In this document: piece by piece, positions 13,375-26,658 of the stretch
Layout of the letters: the number at the start of each line of letters is the position of its first letter
How positions within the stretch are numbered: the first letter of the stretch is position 1
Source of the DNA: Pelecanus crispus
Lineage: Eukaryota; Chordata; Aves; Pelecaniformes; Pelecanidae
Assembly (NCBI RefSeq): GCF_030463565.1
Contig: NC_134662.1
Span: forward strand, 2,480,001-2,544,000
Reading direction: 5' to 3'
DNA length: 64,000 bases
Translations under genes and position numbers: made by a program
The notes under the pieces: model-generated
What the model was told of the DNA's origin: nothing
The model's input: only the letters and a program-made list of their open reading frames with translations
The model's database searches: none

Positions 13375-14132
13375 CAATGTCTTCCACTTTATTGTTTTTT
13401 AACTACCTCTGAATTCCTCATGACCACTTGTTCATAACTGGCAGCAACACCCAGAGAAAAATAAGTAAAAAATTCAAGCTTGTAGAACATTATCCTTAAA
13501 TTACAGAACCGTAACAACAAACTGCTCAAGCACACTTCTCTCCCCAGAAATGTTAAGTGCCATCCTCTGACCATATCTCGTGTCTCTTGCTGTTGGCTAA
13601 CCCACTCTCTAGCTGACTACATTTCCTGTTCTCACTTCAAACTTTTCCTCTCACCCCCACATTATTTTTATATGGAAACTGAACTGCAATGCCTGGTAAG
13701 TTTGATTCTGCAAACTCAAAGAAAACATCTCAGCCCTTATCAGGTGACCAGCACTATGTTAGATTACAGCCCTAAATCAGATAACGAGACTTGAAAGCAT
13801 TTTAAGCATGTTACCTCATCTGCATTCAACATACAGTCCTCTTCATACCAGCTGTTTTTACGTGAGAAAGCAGACATCCAAAGTTTCTTTGGTAAGAAGT
13901 CCAGACATTTGTTGGCCTGACGAACTAGTGACTGCTTTCTTCTAGTTCAATATCTCACAAAGATCTTGGAAAAGAAATTCTTCCCTGTGCTGGTAAACAT
14001 CTAAGAATTCCAGCTTAACTTTGCAGTGGCATGCAGAATCTCCTTCCAGCACAAGTGGGTCTGCAGAAAACCTGACCTTCAAATCAAATCGTTCTTGCAC
14101 GGATGACAATGAAAACGAGGAGAGTTTTCCAG
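13375..14132 (-). CDS. Candidate terminal coding exon and 3' UTR, unidentified minus-strand gene
   Basis: On the minus strand an acceptor tract ending TTTTTCTAG (14133-14136) precedes an open frame from 14132 to a TAG at 13942. It encodes about 63 residues rich in charged and hydrophobic alternation (ending REEFLFQDLCEILN). About 550 bases downstream is an AATAAA (13388-13393, minus), followed by no further exon-like sequence. The exon is entered in phase 1 (two bases complete a codon), which fits the phase left by the candidate exon at 17275-17309. No family is recognised. It could be an alternative last exon to the one at 9.6 kb, a separate gene, or a chance frame. Confidence 0.28.
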
Positions 14133-16424
14133 CTAGAAAAAGTGTTCTAATTACATGTCCCACAAAGATCAGAATAGATTCTAACACACCAGCTAGCGTT
14201 TTTAGTGGGGAAGTATTTAAAATTAGATAACTGGTAGTTAACTGTTACCTGTAAGGAAATGAACCAGAAGTTCTAAGGAGGGAGATGGGTAGACTCAAGA
14301 GCCCAGCTTTATAAAACTTATAAACTACAGGTCTTACAAAGTTTAGAAATGACAATGTCCGGTGTTTTGATAAAGACCTCACAAGCTTTTGATGTATTTC
14401 GTCTCCACACAGAGCTGACTAAGATGAACATTTAAATTATTCTGGGACTAAACCCAGCTAAATTACAGGGTGGAGGAGTCACCACACACAATGATTTCTG
14501 TAAAAACACATCATGATGGACATCTCTGCCTCAGTTTCTGTCCTGTTTTGGTGCTTGGCTACACCTCTAGATAACTCTTAAAACTGTAAGAACAAGTAGA
14601 GTCTTCCTGGAGTGGAAATAGAGAGAAAAGGCAATCAGAACAACCTGATTTTATAGTCTGTCTGGCTCAATTTTTTTTTTTTTTTTAACCATTTTTGGGG
14701 AGTTACTAAGTGCGTAATGCTATGTAAGGACTGCACACACTTTAAAAGAGAGCTCGTGTTTTTCTTTGTTGTACTTCCCTAGTCAGCAAATCAGAGAGAG
14801 ATTAATTCCCATGATGCTGCTAAATGTCATAAACATCTATTTCCACATTCAAGAAGAGCTACGACAACATCATGCAGCTAAGCAGAAAATAATACGGGGG
14901 TTTCTGCTACAGGTCAAATATCAGTTTTTTTCCATTCACCTTCACTGGAGCTTTGTTACTCCTCTAGAACATGGACGCAGGAGCTGCTTCAACGAAGCCT
15001 GCAGCAGCCCCCTCTCCAGCAGCCTCCTCAGCGGCAGAAAAACACACAGCAGCACTAATATGTGCAGCCGTGTTACTTAGTTATGTTGAATCACCTAAAC
15101 AACACAACAGTTTATGTTTCCTTCTCGAAACAAAAGATGTGACACAACTGGGGTACCAAGGTGCAGGATTTCAGAACTGGCAAGTCCTATGAGTGTTTCA
15201 GGTCCTGTACATCTTTCTAAGCGCTAGTTTCGTGTCATCTGATCACAAACACTTGCAAACCTGAAAACGGACAATGAAGAGGAAAGACATTCAGTTACTT
15301 ATCCTGCCCATTTCTTGCTCTAACTTCTGTCTACATCAGCTACCAGTTTTGAATTTGACTTTAACTTATGCCTGTCCTGCCATAAACTCTTCCAATCTAA
15401 CATCCTTCAGAAAGTAAAAACTATAAAAGCTTGACAAAGAATCATTAATTGGTGATTTTGACCAATGTTTGGGACCTCTTCTGTTAAGACAGACTGAAAA
15501 GCATGCTGAAACAAGCTAAAAAAGGAAATTCTAGAAAATGAAACTCCTTGGCTTTCCTCAACCTGAAAGAATTTCAATTTAGACTCCTAACGTGGAGTTC
15601 AGCTGCGTTGCTTCTTCTGTTAACAGGGCCGGTTATTCAGTAACTCAGACTGTGCAAGATATTTTCCCAGGTCGTTTCATACAGCCTAATTGCTACGACC
15701 TGCTTGTGTAAGAACACGGAACAACTGGGACTCACTGCACGCTCTCCTCTGAGGCGTTCAGTAAGCAGTTCAGGAGAGAACTGATATAAGCTCCCTGCTG
15801 CATCTCCTGCTTTGGGGACTACACCAGTCCTTTGAAACATGCATTTTTCGGAGATGGGAATGCTGTGGTAGCCAGCGGAACGAGGGGGCCTTTGATAGTG
15901 TATTTGTGGACACGGGCATAGGACTTGGGATGAACTAGAGCCTCAGGATGTCGATGGACAGGATTCTCTATTTGCAATTGTCCATCTTGCCTCTGTGTTG
16001 AAAGCTCCTGTGCCACAGCAGACACGGACAAGCAGGAATGGATGCCCACACATCAGCTGTTAGGGTTCACTGCCAGCGTATTAGATAATACCAGGGACCG
16101 AGATGGGTTTGGGCTACAGTGCCAAACTAGGAACGCAGCTGGAGCAACTGAGACACCGACTCGCAGTTACTTCTGCCTACTCTGCTGCCATGGGTAGGGT
16201 AATCATGGCAAACCAGTGGTAAAAAAACAGCTGGAGATGGCAACGTCTCAAACTGCCTCAGCTGGTAATCCTGAAATTGTGAGTCAGAGGCTTCTCTGTG
16301 AGGATTTATGAATCACTGTCACTGCTAAACTGGAAGTCAGGCTATCTCAGCGAGCTGCAGCTGGAACTAATCCCACACAATATTTAACGCACAAAACCAA
16401 AACAGGTTGATTTTTGCAGATTAC

Positions 16425-16558
16425 AGAGCACCACAGTGTTATCCGGGTCACTCGACTGTAGAATGGAATGACGGTCCACTGCGATGACAGGTATCCAAAG
16501 GGCAAAGCTGTTTCCAGTGCCACAGTAAAGAGGAAAGCAGCTGCAGAGATGATGTCCT
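16425..16558 (-). CDS. Candidate internal exon encoding a hydrophobic segment
   Basis: On the minus strand a weak acceptor (GTGTCAG) is followed by an open frame encoding a strongly hydrophobic stretch (EDIISAAAFLFTVALETAL..., then LPFGYLSSQWTVIPFY). It reads like one transmembrane helix plus a loop. Entering with two bases, it is in phase with the donor of the candidate exon at 17275-17309. The acceptor could instead be the CTCTGCAG 18 bases further in, which keeps the same frame. The donor is uncertain: GT at 16424 leaves phase 0, whereas a weaker GT about a dozen bases earlier leaves phase 2, which would fit the exon at 9.6 kb. Confidence 0.25.
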
Positions 16559-17274
16559 CTGACACAGTGCCATTATAAGGAATTACAGTCAGATTACTAC
16601 ATAAATAATAAATGCCATTATTAGAAATAATGACACCTACCACAAAATGCTAAAGCAGTCCTTCCATTGACTAACACATTCATACCCCATCAGGAAAACC
16701 TTCCTAAAACAACATACAAAACATGAATTGCTCAGTCTTCCCTGATGTGCTTCATTTGGTCCGGATATTCCTGAATTGCACCCATCCCATTGTTTCAAGT
16801 TGGTCTCTGAGTAATGCATTAAATGGCAGTTTCCCCTCCATAAATCAACAGGCAAATCTAGAGAGCAGGGTGAAAGCAAGCACTAATGTCTCAGTTATGT
16901 TGTGTTCTGGGAGCTAAATGCAGATACCTCCAGCGGGAAAAGGATTTTCCCCTCGTACCTCTTACTTACCGGGCCTCCCAGACTAGTCACTGGCCGCTGG
17001 CCAGGCTAGGCTTCTCATCTAAGCTGCAGGAGAACATACTGTTTTCTTTTGGCAATACACTTTGTTCCATCATAGTCAATCAGAGCAGTTTGAGGACACA
17101 GAAGGTAGGTGGGGATTTAGACACTTATCCTTGTGCAAAGTGGAACCCATCAATGGAATATCCATGTGCTCAAAGCTCCTGGATGGGAATAATTTAAGGC
17201 AAATAAAGGTAAGCAAGATAGTAAAAAAAAAAAAAAAAAAAAAAATTAAAAAATTACCAAATGCAGCTATGTAC

Positions 17275-17309
17275 CTGAAGGCAATAAAATAGGTGTGTCG
17301 TAGCCCGAG
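17275..17309 (-). CDS. Candidate 35-nt internal exon
   Basis: On the minus strand a long pyrimidine tract (TTTCTTTTTTCTTCATTCAG) is immediately followed by a 35-base open piece ending CCTTCAG with a GTACAT donor. Read in the phase left by the exon at 17671-17819, it encodes SSGYDTPILLPS and leaves one base over. The acceptor is strong and the donor moderate. Microexons of this size can arise by chance, so it is listed only because its phase fits on both sides. Confidence 0.3.
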
Positions 17310-17670
17310 CTGAATGAAGAAAAAAGAAATACAGCCATCTACAGGGTTTTTTTTTTTGAGAAAACCATGATTTTGAAAATCATTACAATGCATCTTTAGT
17401 AGTTTTCTTTGGCTCTATAAGCACCTTTTTCTACTTAATTTACAAGGCATACCTCACTGCAAACTCGATTCAGCATAATTTAAACCATTATTTTGAGCTT
17501 GCTTTCTATATAGGGCAAGATCCACTGTTTAGGGTGTGCCCTGACTTCCGTGATGTGCTTCTGACTTGATTTTCAGAAGAGGGATGGTCTCACCTAACAT
17601 GTAACAGGCTGAAATGTTCAGAAATGGCTGAGTCAAAGATCCCCTGCCAGGGATATTATGACCTGTTTAC

Positions 17671-17819
17671 CTTTTGTACACATTTGCTGCTTTTAAGATG
17701 AATTTTGAAGATGGCCCGCGGAACGCATCTGTGATTTCATCAATATTGTCCGAAAGGGAAGCGGGGCGTCCCATTTCCAAATCACAGCCTCTCCTCCAGA
17801 CCTTGTTCTTGCTGTGGGG
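17671..17819 (-). CDS. Candidate 5' coding exon, unidentified gene head-to-head with OAZ1
   Basis: On the minus strand an acceptor (GTCTTTCTGCAG) opens a 149-base exon that closes with AAAAG and a GTAAAC donor. Its open frame includes an ATG at 17774 and then MGRPASLSDNIDEITDAFRG, followed by PSSKFILKAANVYK, leaving two bases. The frame is also open from the acceptor to that ATG, so the true start could be further 5'. Composition looks like coding sequence, an acidic then a basic amphipathic stretch. I do not recognise the family. The exon lies about 0.25 kb inside the CpG island shared with OAZ1, as expected for a gene transcribed divergently from it. Confidence 0.35.
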
Positions 17820-18672
17820 CTGCAGAAAGACCCAAGCGCGTCCCCACGCCTCGGATTTCCAAAATCCTCGCGGGAGGTGAAAAGCAGAGCGCTACGCTGG
17901 CAGGGGAGCATTACGGGCTGTTTGTTACGGGGCTGGGGATGCAGACCAGCTTCTGCCATGTAGATAACTGGGATTTACTCACGAAGGCGCAGCACAAAGC
18001 CTTTTTCCGACTGAAAGATTACCACCAACCACTCCCCATCGCCCAGACAACCACAGCTACCGATTTCCGCAGCGGGCAGCGCCGTGAAGGCCGAGGGGCC
18101 CTGGGCGATGCTGCGCTGCAGGCGGGAGCGCGGCCGCAGCCCAGAACCGGGCCACCACCTCAGCCCATCCCCTCAGGGACCCTCTCCAGCGCCCGGGGGA
18201 TTTTCTCATCGTTTTTTTAACTGAGGTTCCCCTCAGCGTCGAGCCGCCAAACGCGTTGCGCGGCAGAGCGGCGGGCAGCGATGCCCCCCGCCCGCACCGC
18301 TCCCCACAGGAGGCCCCGGCTGCCGCCCCTCTGCTCCCCGCCACCGGCCGGCGGGCAGCCCTGCGGCTGTAAAGCCCGGCCGTCCCGAGGCCGTTCGGAC
18401 ACCCCGACCCGCCGTCCCCAGCCGCGGCCGGCGCAGCCCCCCCTCCTCTCACGCCCACCCGCTCGGCGCGGAGGGCCGGGCCGCTCCCCGCCGCCGCCGG
18501 CGCATGCGCGGAGCCGGGGCTGGCCCCTCCCCGCCGCCGCAGTTTACCTCAGGCAGGCGGGGCGCGGACGCGGGGCTCGAACCGGCGGCTCTGAGGGGAG
18601 TGAGCGCTGCGGCGCCGCGCCGAAGGCTCCCGGCCGACCCCCGCCAGACTCCGCCCACCCGCAGCGGGCGTA

Positions 18673-18801
18673 GCCAATCAGAGCCCGCTATTCCTCCCCT
18701 TGTCGTCCCGACGCGCTTCTAACCAATGCTGAACCCCCTCACGCTGACGGCCAATAGGGAAAGAGCTCGCTGTTCCGCCTCCCGCTCGCCCTTCAGCCAA
18801 T
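18673..18801 (+). promoter_or_regulatory. Cluster of four CCAAT boxes
   Basis: CCAAT occurs on the plus strand at 18673-18677, 18723-18727, 18751-18755 and 18797-18801, giving spacings of 50, 28 and 46 bp. All are in the same orientation, and the last is about 85 bp before the TATA box. CCAAT boxes of this kind bind the NF-Y trimer. Arrays with such spacing are common in constitutive and divergent promoters. Confidence 0.75.
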
Positions 18802-18883
18802 GGGAAGGGACACTCCCCAAGGGACAACCGTGCCGTTGGCCGGACGGCAGCCCGTTCCCGGTGGGGGGCGTGGCCGGGAACAG

Positions 18884-18890
18884 TATATAA
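18884..18890 (+). promoter_or_regulatory. TATA box of OAZ1
   Basis: TATATAA lies about 100 bp before the OAZ1 start codon. It predicts transcription from about 18912-18920, within the GCCATTTTGTTTAGCAG stretch, and a 5' UTR of roughly 70-80 nt. A TATA box inside a CpG island fits a strongly expressed housekeeping gene. Confidence 0.85.
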
Positions 18891-18989
18891 GGACCCACTG
18901 CGGCGGCGGTGCCATTTTGTTTAGCAGCACCTAGAGAGCGGCCGGCGGGAGGCAGCGGAGGGTTTCGGGGTTCGGACCAGAGCGGCCGG

Positions 18990-22816
<3,827 letters not shown>

Positions 22817-23008
22817 ATTGCAATGTTTGCCTCTTAGAGCTTTCTTGTTGTCTATAAAGATGATTCTGTAGAAATTTTGTCAACATCTATTACAGTATAC
22901 ATAACTCTATATGATGAAATGTTGTGACCAACTGCTCTGGTGGTGAGATGTTGAAAATTTCAGACTCCACATCTTTTTCTGGATTTGTGCGCATGTTGTG
23001 ATTGTGCA

Positions 23009-23098
23009 AATAAATGCTCCCTCCAAATTAGCAGTATATTTCTTGAAGTTTAATATTGTGTTTGTGATACTGAAGTATTTGCTTTAATTCTAAATAAA
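23009..23098 (+). terminator. OAZ1: OAZ1 polyadenylation signals
   Basis: AATAAA occurs at 23009-23014 and again at 23093-23098, about 195 and 280 bases after the stop codon. The second is followed by a T-rich segment (TTTATATTTTACTTTTTATTG) suited to cleavage-factor binding, so two 3' ends are possible. Confidence 0.85.
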
Positions 23099-23129
23099 AA
23101 TTTATATTTTACTTTTTATTGCTGGTTTA

Positions 23130-26060
23130 AGCTGTTTAAGACTTGCACTCTGAAGAGATGGCTCTGGAACTGCCCCAACCATTAAAGCTGCAGGTGTGGA
23201 AAGGCGTTGCTCATTCTTTCCTTGACTGGAATTCATGGCTGTGATCTACCAGGACTTGAAATAATCCAGCAAAAGCCTACTTTTAGTGAAACAATTAGCA
23301 GGTTGTCCATGTCCACTGGTAATTAGGAGCATTGCATCCCTGCCCTGTCAATGTTTCATAGGCTACTTCAGGGCATGTGTTACTGGAAAGTCACAAGTGA
23401 AATGCTGAGAAGCGTGGCTCGCCAGTGCCTTTTGAGTATCAAATACACAATTTTGATACCTGAGGTCTCAGTGTTACCGGTAACAGCGGAGTCACGCTAG
23501 TGTGTGTTAAGCACGCAGGATGCCTCGACGAGTTCTTTGGCTGTGATCTGGGAAGGCTTGTGGTGCTTCCACAGCTAAAGGCTGTCATGGAGGCTGGGTG
23601 GCCTCCTGAGCTGGAGCTGCACCTCCACTGGGGAGACAGACTGGGGCTGAGGCCCTGGTCAAGCAGTGCCTGTTGTTGGGATCCATGGACATCTGTTAGT
23701 GTTCAGGATACTGAACAGGAGGGAAAATGGCTGCTTGTGTAGTGCTAGAACTAACAAAACTCGTGCTGAATTTACTAGAGAGAAGTCTCCGAAGGGCTGT
23801 GCTTCAAAGCATTGTATTTCAAATTTTTTCCAGTACTTAACACTTGTGGCTTTCCAGGCTTGTTTGGCACCATTTGAGCTGATTAGTCTTTCCTCTACAA
23901 AGCCTTGGAGCAGTGAATCCATGGGATGGGTTCTTTTACCAGCTTGTTACGCTCTGAGTCGGTGTAAATAGAAGCACGTGATCTTCTATGATTCTATGAA
24001 ACTTCTATGACTCTATGATTCGTGAGCGCGTGCTCTGCCGGGGGCCTGGCATCCCCAGGAGCCTGGCTGTAGGAGCTCTGTACATTGTGAAATGTACGTG
24101 TGGGGGCCTAAGGATCACCCCGCAGGTCATCCCTGGGCGGATGTTCTGGGATAAGCAGAACTGGAATCGCATGGAATACACTCAAATGTGATCCCTGAAA
24201 TTCTCTTCTCGGAGACACATCAGGGAACAGATCCTGTAGCAGGATCTGCAGCATGAAGTAACCCAGGAGGATGGCACCATGTTCCCAGAAAGCCTGCTGT
24301 TAAATTTGCAACGCAGCAGCGGGTGGATGTTCTGGGTGGTCTGTTTAATTGGCTTCAGACATTTATATCAGCCTCTTGCTAACGCCCAGCTCGGGCTGTG
24401 CTCTGCTCCCTGCGTCCCGGGTTTGGCACGTAGCGCAGCCGTCACCTCTGCTGGGATCAAGGCTCCAGGCTGTGCTGAATGCCAGAGGTCTCCTTCCCAC
24501 AGGTCTTTTTCCAATTTTTTTTGTGGGCCTGCATTTGTGCTTTTCCTGTGGGTTTTTTTGGAAAGCTGTGAACTTGCTGTTCTTGGCGTGCTGAAGGCCA
24601 GCAAAGAGGGGGTGGGCATGAGCGGGGAGGGGGTGTTCCTCCTTTACTCAACAGGCTGGCAAAGGTCTGAAGTTCATAAACTGGTTCTCTAGAGAAATTC
24701 TCGTTTTCCTCTGTGCCGTGGTCTGCTTTCTGCATGGACGTGCGAATGTGGAGATGCACGTGCTCCTGCCTTGAAGGCCGTGGTCCCCGGTTTCACTGAC
24801 CTTGGGTGCTCCGAGCGGCTCCTGGCGAAGGGGAAGGGGTCACCCAAGGCGGAAACCAGAAATGGGTGCAGGAGGTGCTCGGAGGTGCCGGCCTGGGGCT
24901 GGGGTGGGCCTGCAGGCGCTGGCAGAAGCAGGTTTTGTCTTTGTTTTTCCAGGATCAGGTGCCCAAGGTGGCTTTGGGCGAGCTGCTGCCGTGCCACGGG
25001 CTTTACTGCCATCTTGTAGCCACGCAAGATACTACAGGAGGGACGCTGGGGACTGCAGGGCTGGGCTCACCCAGGACAAGCCCTCCTGCGTGGTTTTTGG
25101 CCCAAAAGGCCATAGTGAAGTTTGAACGACGTTTTTGTGGACCAGCCATGCTTGGGCAGTGACCGTGTCAGGGTTTGTGTGGCCGGGGAGCTTGTTCGGC
25201 CCCCCCTTGCTCCTCCAGCCTCGGCAGCGAGGCCACGCTGCCGGGTTTGGGTGCTGCTCCCGGGGGGAAGGGTCCCCCGCCGCGCTCGGAGCCTGGCACA
25301 CAGGGGCTGTGGTCTCGGCTGGTTCTTTGGCCCCGCTGCAGCCCAGGTGATGAGGCTGCTGCCGGCCCACGCTTGGCGGGCAGGGCAGGAGGCAAAAACC
25401 CACCGACCAGGGGAGCTGGGAGCGTGCTGCTCTCTGCTTTCATCCTGGGGGGGGTCACAGCTCCGGTTTACCAGGGCTGTTCATTTTTTGAGCTCAGGGA
25501 CTCCTAGGAGGAATTCTCCTCGATCCAGCCGTGCGACTGGCTCCGGTGACTGCCTGGTATGCCACTGCCCACGTCCACGGGCACGCCGGGGCTGCCCCAG
25601 CAGTAGCTGTGGGGAAGCCGGGGAAGGTCCGTCCCGCTGCGTGCACAGCCCACGGAGGCAGCTCTTCCTGCTGTCAGGTGATAGCTGCGAGTGAATTAAT
25701 AATTACTTACTTAATAATAATATAAAGGACGAGAGCAGGGCCTTGCACGGCATGCCACTGTGATGGCCACCCGGCATCCGCACGGGCTTGGGGACCGGGG
25801 CGCAGATCCCATGTGGTGCTGCGTGTTTTATACCGAGCAGCAGATGCAACAGCCCAGCCGTGGTGCAGCCAGAGACCGACCCTGCAGCCTGGTCCGCGGC
25901 GCAGCAGCCATAAACTGACCCGAGCTATTCACTAGACGCCATCGAGGCTGTTCTGGCTAATCACCGCCTGGCAGCGAGGTTTGGCTTTGTGTTTCTCCCT
26001 GGATAGATCACTGGGGTGTGTAATGCTGTCAAAGCAGCACATAAAGGACCAGTATTTAAG
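23130..26060. other. Intergenic region between convergent OAZ1 and PEAK3
   Basis: I see no gene between the two 3' ends. A CR1-tail-like tract lies at 23979-24022, and the rest is unique sequence with a GC-rich stretch at about 24780-25680. Open frames there overlap each other on both strands and lack exon borders. Confidence 0.6.
23979..24022 (+). repeat. Array of TTCTATGA-type units, probable CR1 3' tail
   Basis: Four imperfect copies of the (A)TTCTATGA octamer stand in a row, as at the 3' terminus of CR1 elements. No CR1 body is recognisable before it, so this is either a very short insertion or a worn copy. Confidence 0.5.
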
Positions 26061-26076
26061 AGGCTCAGCTCTGGGT

Positions 26077-26082
26077 TTTATT
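26077..26082 (-). terminator. PEAK3: PEAK3 polyadenylation signal
   Basis: AATAAA on the minus strand lies about 580 bases after the PEAK3 stop codon. It is the first such hexamer in a suitable place. Confidence 0.6.
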
Positions 26083-26658
26083 GAAGCTGTGTGGCTGTTG
26101 TATTTCCCCTTTTAAAATGTCATTTGTATTTGTGACTATGCCACAGACGGTTTCTAAAAAGAGCAGGCTGTACAAGGTATTGTATTTCTCCTTTGCTAAT
26201 GGTGCACTAAGGTGAGCTGTAATGTGTGGCTCTGCGTTGTTATGTGAAACGGCAAAAGCCTCGTGGCCGCAGGAGGGGTCTGAGGGGGTTTTGTGCAAAG
26301 TCTAAGTCCTGTAAACTTTACTCAGGGTAATCAGCCACTAAACTGGCGCTTGATCCTGCGGCTTCCATCCAGCTGTCTTTCCTGAGATGCTCCGATAAAC
26401 TGAACTCACGGCGTCAAACAAAAATTGGCCGAGGGTGTAAAAACACACCCTGCGTTGTGGGAGGCCCGGGTGGGCATTTGGTCCCAACTTCGTCTCACGT
26501 GCTGTGGGGGAAGCGGGTTCAGGTTTGCAAACAGAGTTTTCCCAGCCAGGACCAGCTTGGGTTCCTTGTGGGAGACGGCAGCTGGTGGATTTGGCCAGGT
26601 CCCCATGGACTCTTGGCTTTAGGGAGACCTTCTGGGTGGGCTGAACTTCAGCTTGCCT

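Noticed and set aside
14900-15080. Minus-strand open segment encoding a leucine/arginine-rich helix with a GTGAATG donor at about 14939
   Set aside because: The frame stops just before the donor and the acceptor is poor; it does not fit the phase chain of the other minus-strand candidates.
16640-16703. 63-base minus-strand exon with good acceptor (TTGTTTTAG) and GTAGGT donor
   Set aside because: In the phase required by its neighbours it contains a stop codon, so it cannot be part of the same coding chain, though it could be an alternative or non-coding exon.
17040-17105. Plus-strand 29-base exon candidate (CATAG acceptor, GAAG/GTAGGT donor)
   Set aside because: It is too short and isolated, with no plus-strand gene context, and lies within the region assigned to minus-strand candidates.
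1-18000. Search for AMH, JSRP1 and SF3A2
   Set aside because: No TGF-beta cysteine pattern, no Lys/Glu-rich JSRP1-type segment and no SF3A2 zinc finger was seen on either strand.
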